From an uncultured Acetatifactor sp. (GTDB lineage: Bacteria > Bacillota > Clostridia > Lachnospirales > Lachnospiraceae), in assembly GCA_949840935.1 (NCBI GenBank), contig CATKXX010000001.1, positions 62,001 through 126,000 on the forward strand: 64,000 nt of DNA, read 5' to 3'. Below are positions 53,379 through 61,991 of this stretch, piece by piece. Numbering within the stretch: position 1 is the stretch's first letter; each line of letters begins with the position of its first letter. Position numbers and translations under genes: made by a program. The notes beneath the pieces were generated by a model. It had not been told where the DNA came from and searched no databases. It was given only the letters and a program-made list of their open reading frames with translations.

Positions 53379-54683
53379 TTATTGCTTTAACGTGATGATC
53401 GTGTGAAAGGTAAGCGCATCTTCGCTGTAGTACATTTCCATATCCCCATGGTATTTGTTAATGGTTTTACGGATACTTTTTATCCCGAAGCCGTGCCTGC
53501 GCCTGTCAGGCTTATGTGTGACCAGGCTGCCATGGGGATCTGCAAAGGGATTGATACGGCTGGAATTTATGACAGATATGACGATAAATGGCGTGCCGTT
53601 TCTTTTGCGGGCATTGATTTCAATAAAGGCATCGGGAATGCCGCTGGAGGCTTCCAATGCGTTGTCCAACAGGTTGCAGAACAGGGAGGTAAGGTCGTTG
53701 TCAGAGATAAGATCAATTGCCTCATGCCGGATGTCGGCATGAAAGGAAATATGGCTGTTATCGCATTGGCGTTTGTACCGATACAGGATGGTATTGAGCA
53801 GTTCATTTTCACACAGGCGTACAGATTCCTTCAGGTCGGAGGAAAGCAGCAGCTGTCCGATATAGGCGCTGATTTTGTCATGTTCCCTTTTCTGGTTCAG
53901 CAGATCTATGGATTGGAGGTGTTTTTTGATATCATGTATCAGGATGCTCTGGTTTTCATTCTGGGAGAGCAGCATTTCATAATATTCCGCCGAGTTTGCT
54001 TCTTTTTGAAGCAGTAGCTGCATTTCTGTAAATTCCAGGTTTTTCTTCTGGTTATATTGGTTGAGGCCGAATACAAACAGGTTGGTAATCAGTAAAAAGA
54101 CAGCGCCCAGGGTCATCATGAAAAGAAGGGCGGATGAAAGTGCGTATGTGTCATTGATAGCTACAAAGGTCAGCATGACAAAAACGGAGGTCAGCGGAAT
54201 AAACACGAGCAGCAATGCGTAACGATCGTGTTTCTGGTCACACTCCTGACGTCCCTCCAGAAAATGGATCAGAATATAGATAATGGTAAAAAAGATCATT
54301 TTACTGAAAATCGCAAAAAGGATGGTGTTATAGGAATGTGCAGTCTCCGTGAAAAAGTGTGGCGCAAAATGCTCGATTATGCCATACACGGCCAGCTCAC
54401 ACATGGCCATGACAGCAGTCAGCACAGCCGAATGGAAAAAAGCGGTAAGCCATTTCAGCCGGTATCCAATATTCAGGAAAGTGAAACTGACAAGAAAGTA
54501 CAGGAGTGCATTCAGCCATTTGAAGTCATACAAAGATACGACAAACAGAATGGAATAAAGGATGCACAGAAAACCCAGCCGGGTCTTTGTCTGAAGCTTA
54601 GGGACAAAGAGGGCGGAGGTGTACTGCCAGAGGATGACCGCCTCCACCAGAAAGCTGAAAAAATAGCAGATTGTCGTAGTCAT
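53379..54683 (-). CDS. GHKL sensor histidine kinase (system 3)
   Basis: A 434-residue AgrC-like kinase. Membrane segments fill about residues 1-205; then a coiled segment, the phospho-His box SILIHDIKKHLQSIDLL, ATPase box LFCNLLDNALEASSGI and RRRHGFGIKSIRKTINKYHGDM. I place the start at ATG 54683 because GGGGAGGG is 5-7 nt upstream; the frame extends to 54707. It is 20 bp downstream of its regulator and converges on the lipoprotein gene with a 42-bp gap. Confidence 0.9.
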   Translation of the reverse strand: MTTTICYFFSFLVEAVILWQYTSALFVPKLQTKTRLGFLCILYSILFVVSLYDFKWLNALLYFLVSFTFLNIGYRLKWLTAFFHSAVLTAVMAMCELAVYGIIEHFAPHFFTETAHSYNTILFAIFSKMIFFTIIYILIHFLEGRQECDQKHDRYALLLVFIPLTSVFVMLTFVAINDTYALSSALLFMMTLGAVFLLITNLFVFGLNQYNQKKNLEFTEMQLLLQKEANSAEYYEMLLSQNENQSILIHDIKKHLQSIDLLNQKREHDKISAYIGQLLLSSDLKESVRLCENELLNTILYRYKRQCDNSHISFHADIRHEAIDLISDNDLTSLFCNLLDNALEASSGIPDAFIEINARKRNGTPFIVISVINSSRINPFADPHGSLVTHKPDRRRHGFGIKSIRKTINKYHGDMEMYYSEDALTFHTIITLKQ

Positions 54684-54703
54684 GATAACCCTCCCCGTCA
54701 TAT

Positions 54704-55411
54704 TCATCTTGTACTTTCCAGATAAAGAAGATAGGCTTCCTTAAACGCGCTGTATTTTCTCCTTGTCAGATAAGCGGAAAAATGGCCTCCGGCCAAATGA
54801 ACCAGGGTATGGTCAAAATCCACGACGTGCTCAAGGTTGACAATGAAACTGCGGTGTGTCTGGAAAAAGCAGTTTCCGGGAAGCGTCTCCAGCCAGTACT
54901 GCATGTTGTGGACGGAATCAAAATCCCGTATTGTGGAATGGACGATGACTTTTCTCCCCAATGCTTCTACCGCTATAATGGAGGACGCTGAGAGTGTGTG
55001 TACCCCCTGCTTTGTCTCCACCGGAATTTTGGCGGTCATGGCGTTGTACAGGCTGATGGCTTCCTTCATGTTACGGAAAAGGCGCCGGACGTCCAGAGGC
55101 TTGGACAGATAGCGGAATACATGGAAACGCATGGCATCGTCCAGATATTCGGAATAAGAGGTCACCACGAAGATAATGATATTTTCATTTTGTCTTTTCA
55201 GTTCATTTCCCACATAGATTCCGTTGATTCCCGGCATTTCGATATCGAGGAACAGGATATCCGTTTCCCCTTTGTCCGCAAGCAGGGATTCCCCGTCCGA
55301 AAAGCAGGCGATTTCAGGACATTTCAGGCAGGTCTTCTCAAAATAGAGTTTTATGTATTTTTGAAGCTGCTCCAGCATCAAAGCATCATCGTCACAGACC
55401 GCTATGCGCAT
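54704..55411 (-). CDS. LytTR family response regulator (system 3)
   Basis: A 235-residue regulator. The receiver starts MRIAVCDDDALMLEQL with phospho-Asp in ILFLDIEMPGINGIYVG; the LytTR domain covers about 130-235 (FFQTHRSFIVNLEHVVDFDHT). GGAGG 5 nt ahead of ATG 55411 decides the start. A structured leader (55491-55582) precedes it. It is divergent from the lipoprotein/ABC exporter operon at 55802, its likely target by position. Confidence 0.92.
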   Translation of the reverse strand: MRIAVCDDDALMLEQLQKYIKLYFEKTCLKCPEIACFSDGESLLADKGETDILFLDIEMPGINGIYVGNELKRQNENIIIFVVTSYSEYLDDAMRFHVFRYLSKPLDVRRLFRNMKEAISLYNAMTAKIPVETKQGVHTLSASSIIAVEALGRKVIVHSTIRDFDSVHNMQYWLETLPGNCFFQTHRSFIVNLEHVVDFDHTLVHLAGGHFSAYLTRRKYSAFKEAYLLYLESTR

Positions 55412-55490
55412 ACTTACCTCCATTTTTTCGCAGAGAAACTCTTCTCACACTAACCAACATTTGCCGCTGTGCGGAATTACAAATTCGGAT

Positions 55491-55589
55491 GAAGAATGCC
55501 TGTTTTCCAGGCATTCTTCGGTGTGAAGTTTTAGATTTTCTTGGGCGGCGTTTTTCAGCCGCCTTAGAAAATCTCTTCACACTATTATA
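55491..55589 (-). promoter_or_regulatory. Promoter and double-hairpin leader of LytTR system 3
   Basis: On the minus strand a -10 TATAAT (55589-55584) is followed at once by a long hairpin (55582-55521: 8-bp, 9-bp and 6-bp stems, GTGTGAAG / AGATTTTCT / GGCGGC with partners), so the transcript would begin at its foot. A second perfect 12-bp hairpin follows (55519-55508 with 55502-55491). About 80 nt then lead to the regulator start. Neither hairpin has a T-run suited to termination in that direction. Confidence 0.55.
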
Positions 55590-55701
55590 CATGAACCAGG
55601 CAAATAAATACAGAAAGTCTGCATGAAAAGACATTTTTCTGCTGTTTTTGGGCGCATCTGCCCCAAAGAGCGGCGGGAAATGCTGTTTCGTGCAAAGTGA
55701 G

Positions 55702-55729
55702 TTGAAATGCTGTCGAAAACGGATATAAT
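55702..55729 (+). promoter_or_regulatory. Promoter of the lipoprotein/ABC exporter operon
   Basis: TTGAAA (55702-55707) and TATAAT (55724-55729), 16-bp spacing. GAAATGCTGT occurs at 55677-55686 and again at 55704-55713, overlapping the -35, and could be a regulator site. No other gene is seen in the 390-bp divergent gap. Confidence 0.65.
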
Positions 55730-55801
55730 CAGGAATTACCGTCAGTCTTACGGAACGGAAAATGCGAAACACGGTTTCATTGTGTTGGAAAGAGAGGGCT
55801 T

Positions 55802-57073
55802 ATGAAAAGAGCTTATGAAAAGAGAGTAAGAAAAGTGGATAAGATGAAGCAGCCTCATGAAATGAAAAAGGTCAGTCAAATGAAAAGGAAACTGCCGTGT
55901 TGTGCTACGTTGGCCTTTGCCGTCTTTTCACTGGCTTTATCCGGATGCGGAGTGGAAGCGGGGAACCAGGAGCCTCATTTGGATGCAGGAACTGCCGGTG
56001 CCGGTTCTGCCGGGGCAGGAGCAGCCCCATCCGGTACAGGGTCTGTTCCTTCTGGGTCTGTTTCTTCTGAAAACGGCGGGGAAATCGCTTTCCCGGAGAA
56101 TTATAGCGAGACAATAGGAAATGTCACGTTTAACATGGACATTGTTGTAAACACGGATCTGACAGCAGGTTTTGTCGTGACGGCGCAGGCGCAGATGCAG
56201 AAGGTGGATCAGGAAAAAGCTTTTTCGCTGTTGTTTGGCGGTATCGAAAAATATGATACCTATGATTATGAGGAAGAGGACGAGTATGGAAGAAATGCCC
56301 ACAGCGTGACCTATGTAAGTCCTGAGGAAACAACGCTGGCCTGCGGTCCTGAGTCCAGTAAATTTGACTATATGGAAAGAAATCTGATGCCATACGTCCT
56401 GAATGCCTTTGTGCCGTTTCAGGATGAGCGTTTCAATGCCGATGTATACTCCAGTTCAGTGCAGCTGCCCTTTATGACCCGCGAGGGAGCTTTTGAAACC
56501 GTACAAAAGGTGTTGGGGGAAATAGGGATCGAAATCGATCCGGTTTATGTGGGTTACGCCCTGGACCATGAAACCATGCAGTCCCAGGAGTATCATGAGA
56601 ACATGGACGGAAATATTGACAGATCGCAATATAAGGCGCAGTGGACAGAGGCGGATGACTGCTATTATTTCTATATTAACCAGACCTATAAGGGCCTGCC
56701 GCTTTATCATGTGTATAACCAGGTTTTCCAGGATGCGGCGGATTATAACGCACCGATACAGGCGGTTGTGTCCGGGGAAGGGCTTGAGTGGCTGAATATA
56801 GAAAAAGTATTTACGGTCTCGGAGGAAAAAGGGGGCGTTTCACTGGCGGATCTGAAAGCCGTTATCCAGACTGCCGCAGAGAAATATAATCAGATACTTG
56901 GCGGTGCCACATACGAAATCACAAAGGCGCAGCTGTATTACTATGTGGATCTGTCCTCCGGTAAGGGGGTATATGATGTAAAGCCGGTATGGATTCTTAC
57001 CGGAAGCGAAAAGGGCGGCAAGGATTTTCAGATTATCATAGACGCGCAGACCGCAGAGGAAATTGTGCCATGA
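55802..57073 (+). CDS. Lipoprotein, tentatively DUF6034 family
   Basis: A 423-residue lipoprotein. A basic N-terminus precedes the hydrophobic ATLAFAVFSLALSGCG with lipobox cysteine (about residue 50). A Gly/Ala/Ser tether follows, then a ~330-residue exported domain with FNMDIVVNTDLTAGFVVTAQAQ, YHVYNQVFQDAADYNAPIQAVVSGEGLEWLNI and TEEIVP at the end. I associate it with DUF6034 from memory. In-frame ATGs at 55844 and 55880 would shorten the long n-region. Its stop overlaps the permease start (ATGA), so it works with this ABC exporter, perhaps as a substrate-facing or immunity component. Confidence 0.7.
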   Translation: MKRAYEKRVRKVDKMKQPHEMKKVSQMKRKLPCCATLAFAVFSLALSGCGVEAGNQEPHLDAGTAGAGSAGAGAAPSGTGSVPSGSVSSENGGEIAFPENYSETIGNVTFNMDIVVNTDLTAGFVVTAQAQMQKVDQEKAFSLLFGGIEKYDTYDYEEEDEYGRNAHSVTYVSPEETTLACGPESSKFDYMERNLMPYVLNAFVPFQDERFNADVYSSSVQLPFMTREGAFETVQKVLGEIGIEIDPVYVGYALDHETMQSQEYHENMDGNIDRSQYKAQWTEADDCYYFYINQTYKGLPLYHVYNQVFQDAADYNAPIQAVVSGEGLEWLNIEKVFTVSEEKGGVSLADLKAVIQTAAEKYNQILGGATYEITKAQLYYYVDLSSGKGVYDVKPVWILTGSEKGGKDFQIIIDAQTAEEIVP

Positions 57074-57855
57074 AGAAAATCTGTTTTTATCTGAAAGCGG
57101 ACATAAAGAGACTGCTGTGTTCGCCAAGGCCCATCCTGTCAGTGCTGCTGACTGTGGGGGTGCTGCTGGCTGCGGCGCTGGAAGGGATTTACTGGGATGC
57201 GGGAGTATTATATGTTTTTTCTCTTGTCATGTACGGGATGCCGGCCATGATGATACTGATCTGCGGCTCCGTTGCTTTTGCGGACAGTTTCTGTGAGGAT
57301 ATGGAGCATAAGTATCTGATGCAGCAGCTGTTTAGGGGAAATGTGGGAGCATATGTTTCGGCCAGAATGCTGAGTATTTTCCTGGCGGCAATGCTTACGA
57401 CTGCCCTGGGTATTTTTGTGTTTGTAAATATTCTGCACCTTCGTCTGGCGTGGGTGGGGACATCCGGTGTGGAGCAGTATGAAAGTCTGCTCCGCGCTGG
57501 CGGGCTGAGGGGATTGTTGGAAGGCCGGAGGTTTGAACTGTATTTTCTCTGTTATGGAGTGCAGTATGGAGTGCTGTCAGGTATTTTATCCTTATGGGCA
57601 TCTTATTTGTCCTTCTATATTTCAAACAGGATGCTGGTATTGGCGGCTCCAATGATTCTGTATTATTTTGCGGATTATCTGCTGGCGGGTCTTTTCCCCG
57701 GGAAGGTGAATTTAGGACTGATTTTTTCGGCCTCTAATAATCTGTTTTCAAATGATCTATTCGCGGTGTCCGTTGTGATTGTGGCAGCAATCCTGAATTT
57801 TATACTGCTGAAACCGCTCATGGAATGGAGAATGAGGGGGAAAATCTATGAGTAG
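57070..57855 (+). CDS. ABC-2 type permease 1
   Basis: A 261-residue protein with about six membrane helices, opening MKKICFYLKADIKRLLCSPRP in the way of ABC-2 permeases. No ATPase domain. ATGA overlap with the lipoprotein upstream and 8-bp overlap with permease 2 downstream. It forms the membrane channel with permease 2 and the ATPase at 58805. Confidence 0.82.
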   Translation: MKKICFYLKADIKRLLCSPRPILSVLLTVGVLLAAALEGIYWDAGVLYVFSLVMYGMPAMMILICGSVAFADSFCEDMEHKYLMQQLFRGNVGAYVSARMLSIFLAAMLTTALGIFVFVNILHLRLAWVGTSGVEQYESLLRAGGLRGLLEGRRFELYFLCYGVQYGVLSGILSLWASYLSFYISNRMLVLAAPMILYYFADYLLAGLFPGKVNLGLIFSASNNLFSNDLFAVSVVIVAAILNFILLKPLMEWRMRGKIYE

Positions 57856-58696
57856 AATCAGGTATGCATGGAAAGGTTTTATACACAATTTTTTCAGTGG
57901 AAGGCTGCTGGTTTTCTGTGTTTTTCAATTCAGTATCCTGCATTATTATGTGGATTCGGTAAGACGGTACGCAGCCGTGGCAGATTATCCGGCGGCGCCC
58001 TGGATACTGCCTTTTATGGGGCAGAATGTATATTTTCAATTTGTTTATGGAATTTCGGTGATTTATTTTTATTCCAATGTACCGTTTATGCAGAGGCACG
58101 AGATGTACGTGCTGATGCGGCTGGGAAAAGTACGGTGGGCGTTTATGAAACTGTTCCGGGTCTGGTTATCAGCCGTGATGCTTGTGATGGTTGAATTTAT
58201 TTTGAGCATTCTGCCGCTTGTCCCGCATCTGGAGTGGACTTTTCAATGGGGGAAATTGTACCATTCCCTTGCGCTGACCGATGCGGGGATCTCCTGCAAT
58301 GTCAGGCTGTTTTTCCCTTATGAAATGCTCCATGCAAACAACGCAATGACAACGATGCTGCTGTTTTTGGTTGTTTTGTGTCTTGTCACAGGGTTGACAG
58401 GGACGCTGATGTTTGCGCTGAGTGTATGCTTTGGCAGGACGGCTGCCATAATGGCCGGTACATTTTCTGTGGTTCTGGCGGTAGTGTTTGAGAACCTGCG
58501 TCTATGGCAGGCGTGGATTGGGTTCCTTTCCCCGTTCTCCTGGCTGAATCTGCTTTTGCTGTATGGAAAGACAGGGAAAACCGCGCCGTCCTTCCCCGTG
58601 ATCTGTGCGGCGGCAGTAATTTTTATCATGATTGCGGGCGCTTTCTCCATAAAAGCGGTACAGGGAAAGGATCTAGACTGGATAGAGGAGGAGTAA
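57848..58696 (+). CDS. ABC-2 type permease 2
   Basis: A 282-residue protein with about six membrane helices (e.g. MLVMVEFILSILPLV, VICAAAVIFIMIAGAFSI), weakly similar in style to permease 1. It overlaps that gene by 8 bp. Its partner ATPase begins 108 bp later after a hairpin-rich leader. Confidence 0.8.
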   Translation: MSRIRYAWKGFIHNFFSGRLLVFCVFQFSILHYYVDSVRRYAAVADYPAAPWILPFMGQNVYFQFVYGISVIYFYSNVPFMQRHEMYVLMRLGKVRWAFMKLFRVWLSAVMLVMVEFILSILPLVPHLEWTFQWGKLYHSLALTDAGISCNVRLFFPYEMLHANNAMTTMLLFLVVLCLVTGLTGTLMFALSVCFGRTAAIMAGTFSVVLAVVFENLRLWQAWIGFLSPFSWLNLLLLYGKTGKTAPSFPVICAAAVIFIMIAGAFSIKAVQGKDLDWIEEE

Positions 58697-58712
58697 TTTC
58701 ATGCAGGATATA

Positions 58713-58804
58713 AGATTGAAAATTTCAATTTTCAATCTACGAGTTTGTGCAGCGAGCAGCACAAACATCGGTGCATTAGCTGCTCGCAGAAGGGAGCTCG
58801 CAGC
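58713..58804 (+). promoter_or_regulatory. Hairpin-rich leader of the ABC ATPase gene
   Basis: First a perfect 12-bp hairpin AGATTGAAAATT/AATTTTCAATCT (58713-58724 with 58727-58738). Then two overlapping alternatives: GTTTGTGC/GCACAAAC (58743-58750 with 58759-58766) or GCGAGCAGC/GCTGCTCGC (58752-58760 with 58779-58787). A third GCTGC/GCAGC pairing could trap the ribosome site AAGGGAG. Mutually exclusive stems ahead of a ribosome site suggest RNA-level control or an intercistronic stabiliser. Confidence 0.5.
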
Positions 58805-59437
58805 ATGAGCACAAATATGAAAGTAATAGGGGCAAATAAGTTTTTCGGCAAAATCCAGGCGCTTACCGATGTCAACCTGGAGTGCAGCCAGGGGGAGATC
58901 ACAGGGATCATTGGCAGGAACGGGGCAGGGAAAACGGTTCTGTTTAAGGCAATCTGCGGATTATTATCGCTGGACTCAGGGGAGATACTGATAGGCGGTG
59001 AGAAAAGGCAGGCGGGTTTTCTTCCCTCTGCCGGGGTGATTATTGAAGAGCCGGCTTTTCTGAAAAATTATTCCGGGATGCAGAATCTGGAATATCTGTA
59101 TATGCTGAACAATAAGGACAACAGGAGGCATCTGGAGACGGTTCTGGAAAAGGTCGGGCTGGATGCAAAATCCAAAAAGCATGTGGGGAGATACTCCATG
59201 GGGATGCGTCAGCGGCTGGCGATTGCACAGGCCATTATGGAAGATCCCACGTTCCTGATTTTGGACGAACCGTTTAACGGACTGGATAATCAGGGTGTCA
59301 AAGAGATGAGGGAGTTGTTGATTGGGTTGAAAAAAGAGGGAAAGGTTATTTTGCTTGCAAGCCACAATTCGGAGGACATCAGGATTCTATGCGATCAGGT
59401 CTACAGTATGGAAGCAGGCAGGCTGACTGCGGTGTGA
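58805..59437 (+). CDS. ABC transporter ATPase of the two-permease exporter
   Basis: A 210-residue ATPase: Walker A GRNGAGKTV, signature YSMGMRQRL, Walker B FLILDEPFNGLD, H-loop ASHNSED. The YSMGMRQRL signature and small size fit the BcrA/LanF-like drug and bacteriocin-export group. ATG 58805 follows AAGGGAG by 9 nt. With the two permeases and lipoprotein it makes a four-gene export or self-protection unit set between LytTR systems 3 and 4. Confidence 0.92.
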   Translation: MSTNMKVIGANKFFGKIQALTDVNLECSQGEITGIIGRNGAGKTVLFKAICGLLSLDSGEILIGGEKRQAGFLPSAGVIIEEPAFLKNYSGMQNLEYLYMLNNKDNRRHLETVLEKVGLDAKSKKHVGRYSMGMRQRLAIAQAIMEDPTFLILDEPFNGLDNQGVKEMRELLIGLKKEGKVILLASHNSEDIRILCDQVYSMEAGRLTAV

Positions 59438-59485
59438 TGCAGGAGCATGAGCGCGTAAGCGCGGGTTTTGTGAATGTGAGAGTCA

Positions 59486-59513
59486 GGTTGGATGCTCCTT
59501 GGAGCGTCCAACC
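59486..59513 (+). other. Intergenic 13-bp hairpin after the ABC ATPase gene
   Basis: GGTTGGATGCTCC (59486-59498) pairs with 59501-59513 with one G-U pair and a 2-nt loop. There is no T-run. It may protect the 3' end of the exporter transcript or end transcription weakly. Confidence 0.5.
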
Positions 59514-59597
59514 GCACAGGTGAAAATATTTGCCAGTTTACAACAGAAAATGTCTGTTTCACAGCGCTCTGTTATCAACGGCAGGGTAAACATCCGA

Positions 59598-59603
59598 TAT
59601 AAT
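59598..59603 (+). promoter_or_regulatory. -10 box for LytTR system 4
   Basis: TATAAT, 76 nt ahead of the regulator start, with no matching -35. A poor -35 is usual for LytTR-activated promoters, so autoregulation is possible. Confidence 0.4.
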
Positions 59604-59678
59604 GGACGTAAAGGAAAAACAGGGGGCCGCAAAGGAAAAGCAGGCGGCTGCGGGAAGAGCACGCAGATGGGAGCAAAA

Positions 59679-60401
59679 ATGCAGATTGCAGTATGTGATG
59701 ATGAAAAAGAGGCCAGGGACATGCTTGCGGAAAAGATAAGGAGATTCTATCCGCAGGCAGAAATCACATTATACCAGTCGGGAAAAGAAATGCTTTTGCG
59801 TGATACACGGCCGGATATTCTGTTTCTGGACATTCAGATGCCGGGAAAGGACGGCATGGAAACTGCCAGGGAATTACGCAGGAAGAGCCAGGAATGTATT
59901 ATTATTTTCGTGACTGCTTCCGACGATTTTGTATTTGAGGCATTTGATGTGGGAGCCTTTCATTATCTGGTAAAGCCGTTTCACAACGCGAAGTTTGCGG
60001 AGGTGCTTTTTAACGCCGTGAAACAGTATGAAACCAGGAAAGTGTTGGAGAAGGCAGACAGAAAAAAGGGATCTCCCAGCCTGGTCGTTACTTCCGGGGG
60101 GCAGCATTTTATAGTGTATCTGGAGGACATAGTCTATGCAGAGGTATTTGACCGGAAAGTAATCATCCATACGTTGGATATGGATATAGAATATTATGGG
60201 AAAATGAAAGATCTGGAGAAAAAGGCGGGAGATAATTTTTTCCGTCCTCACAGGGCATATCTGGTGAATTTTAATTTTATCAGGAAATATGATGCCACGG
60301 CAATTTATCTGAAAAAGGGGCAGGCGCTTATGGCAAAACAGAATTACGGCGAGTTTGTAAAACGCTACCTGAGATATATTCAGAAGAAAGAGGGCAGGTA
60401 G
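59679..60401 (+). CDS. LytTR family response regulator (system 4)
   Basis: A 240-residue regulator. The receiver starts MQIAVCDDEKEARDML with phospho-Asp in ILFLDIQMPGKDGME; the LytTR domain spans about 135-240 (IVYLEDIVYAEVFDRKVIIHTLD, FFRPHRAYLVNFNFIRKYD). GGGAGC 6 nt upstream decides ATG 59679; the frame stays open far upstream but that part is intergenic in character. The kinase starts 3 bp after the stop. Confidence 0.92.
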   Translation: MQIAVCDDEKEARDMLAEKIRRFYPQAEITLYQSGKEMLLRDTRPDILFLDIQMPGKDGMETARELRRKSQECIIIFVTASDDFVFEAFDVGAFHYLVKPFHNAKFAEVLFNAVKQYETRKVLEKADRKKGSPSLVVTSGGQHFIVYLEDIVYAEVFDRKVIIHTLDMDIEYYGKMKDLEKKAGDNFFRPHRAYLVNFNFIRKYDATAIYLKKGQALMAKQNYGEFVKRYLRYIQKKEGR

Positions 60402-60404
60402 AGG

Positions 60405-61769
60405 ATGGAAAACTGCTGGACTTTTGTATCTTATGCCCATATCATTGTGCAGATGCTGGCAATGGGATATGTCCTGTACCGCTTTGCCAGGCCGTTTATG
60501 CAAAACAGATATGGAGCTGTCTGTACGGGTATTGCCTATTTTGTCACAATGATGGTTCTGTATATTGTGCCATTTGAAATCAATAACCTTACAGCATATG
60601 GTATAGGGATGCTGTCGGCGCTCTTTGTCATGTGCAGGGCAGACCGCCGGAACTACCGTCAGAAAATATTCATTGCGGTCACTTTTTTTGCATTGCGCTG
60701 GCTGTCCGTATATATGGTGGGGATTGTTACAGAGGAAATGTATCAGAGAATAATCGGTGCGGCTTATATGGTGGGACATCCCCGCACACAGCTTGCAGTG
60801 TACATTGTTGTGGAAGTTATGGATGTGGCAGTAAAAGCGGCAGTGGCAGGAATCAGTGTGGGATATATTGTAAAAGCGTACGTCTATAAAAATGAAAATA
60901 TGAGTATAAAAGAAATGCTTATGTTGATTGTCCCCTCCATAACAGGAATAACCGGATACGGAATTATGCAGTATTACCAGACCTATATGGAAAGTAATGT
61001 GCGGCAGGCTGTCTCAGGGGTTTATCACATCCTGGCGTTTCTGCATTTTGGCATATCCATTATTACCATTGTGGTTGTAACCGTGTTGTTCCAGAATATC
61101 CGGGCCAGACAGGAAGAAAAACTACAAAATGAACTGCTGTCTGCGCAGATTGACAGCACGGAAAAGCATATAGCGCAGGTGGAAAGCCTGTATCAGAATC
61201 TTCGCAGCGTCAAACATGATATGACCAATCATATCCTGACGCTGGAAAGGCTTTATGCGGGGGATCAGGAAGAAGAGGCAAAGGTGTATGGCGTGGAATT
61301 AAAGCATGTCCTGTCTGAAGCGGCAGGGGAGATCAAAAGCGGGAATCCGGTAACTGATGTTATTTTGCAGGAGTGGAAAAGAGAGGTTGAAAAAAGGAAG
61401 ATATGTTTCCATTCCGATTTTTATTTTCCAAAATGTTCCCGAATCAATGCTTTTGATATCAGCGTGATTTTAAACAATGCGCTGCAGAACGCAATGGAAA
61501 ATACAAATGGGGATACACCCTATATCTCCGTCCATTCGTATCACAGGGATAATGCGTATATGATAGAAATCTGCAATCGTTTTACCGGAGATTTGCGGTG
61601 GGATCTGGAAAATGAACTTCCGGTCACCACAAAAAGGAAGGCGGAGGAGCATGGTTACGGGCTGGCAAATATCCGCAGGGTTGCCAGGAAATATTCGGGG
61701 GATATAGCGATTGATGTAAAAGAGGGGGAGTTCCGCATCAGTATTATGCTGATGATGGACAGCGGGTAA
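60405..61769 (+). CDS. GHKL sensor histidine kinase (system 4)
   Basis: A 454-residue AgrC-like kinase. Membrane segments occupy about residues 1-235; the core has NLRSVKHDMTNHILTLERLYAG with the phospho-His, ILNNALQNAMENTNGD and EEHGYGLANIRRVARKYSGDI. It pairs with the preceding regulator and would sense an extracellular signal for the adjoining exporter. Confidence 0.92.
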   Translation: MENCWTFVSYAHIIVQMLAMGYVLYRFARPFMQNRYGAVCTGIAYFVTMMVLYIVPFEINNLTAYGIGMLSALFVMCRADRRNYRQKIFIAVTFFALRWLSVYMVGIVTEEMYQRIIGAAYMVGHPRTQLAVYIVVEVMDVAVKAAVAGISVGYIVKAYVYKNENMSIKEMLMLIVPSITGITGYGIMQYYQTYMESNVRQAVSGVYHILAFLHFGISIITIVVVTVLFQNIRARQEEKLQNELLSAQIDSTEKHIAQVESLYQNLRSVKHDMTNHILTLERLYAGDQEEEAKVYGVELKHVLSEAAGEIKSGNPVTDVILQEWKREVEKRKICFHSDFYFPKCSRINAFDISVILNNALQNAMENTNGDTPYISVHSYHRDNAYMIEICNRFTGDLRWDLENELPVTTKRKAEEHGYGLANIRRVARKYSGDIAIDVKEGEFRISIMLMMDSG

Positions 61770-61991
61770 GTGGGCCGCCTCACGGCCAGGGCAGCAGGCG
61801 GCCATGTCAGCGCGTGGAACACGCAATGTACAGGGGAGAGCGGCTTTACAGCGGAAAAAAGCTGTTCCACGGCATTTTGCTGTATTTTATAAAATGATGC
61901 CCGAAACAATAAGCAGCCGAAGAAAAAACAGCTTTGTTTTGGCTTACATAACAGCACATGGATGTAGGAAAATGGAAAGGGGATCAAAATT

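Noticed and set aside
59499..59678. N-terminal extension of the system 4 response regulator
   Set aside because: The frame is open, but it overlaps a hairpin and a -10 box and has Lys/Gly-rich random-like sequence; the receiver core starts at 59679 with a ribosome site.
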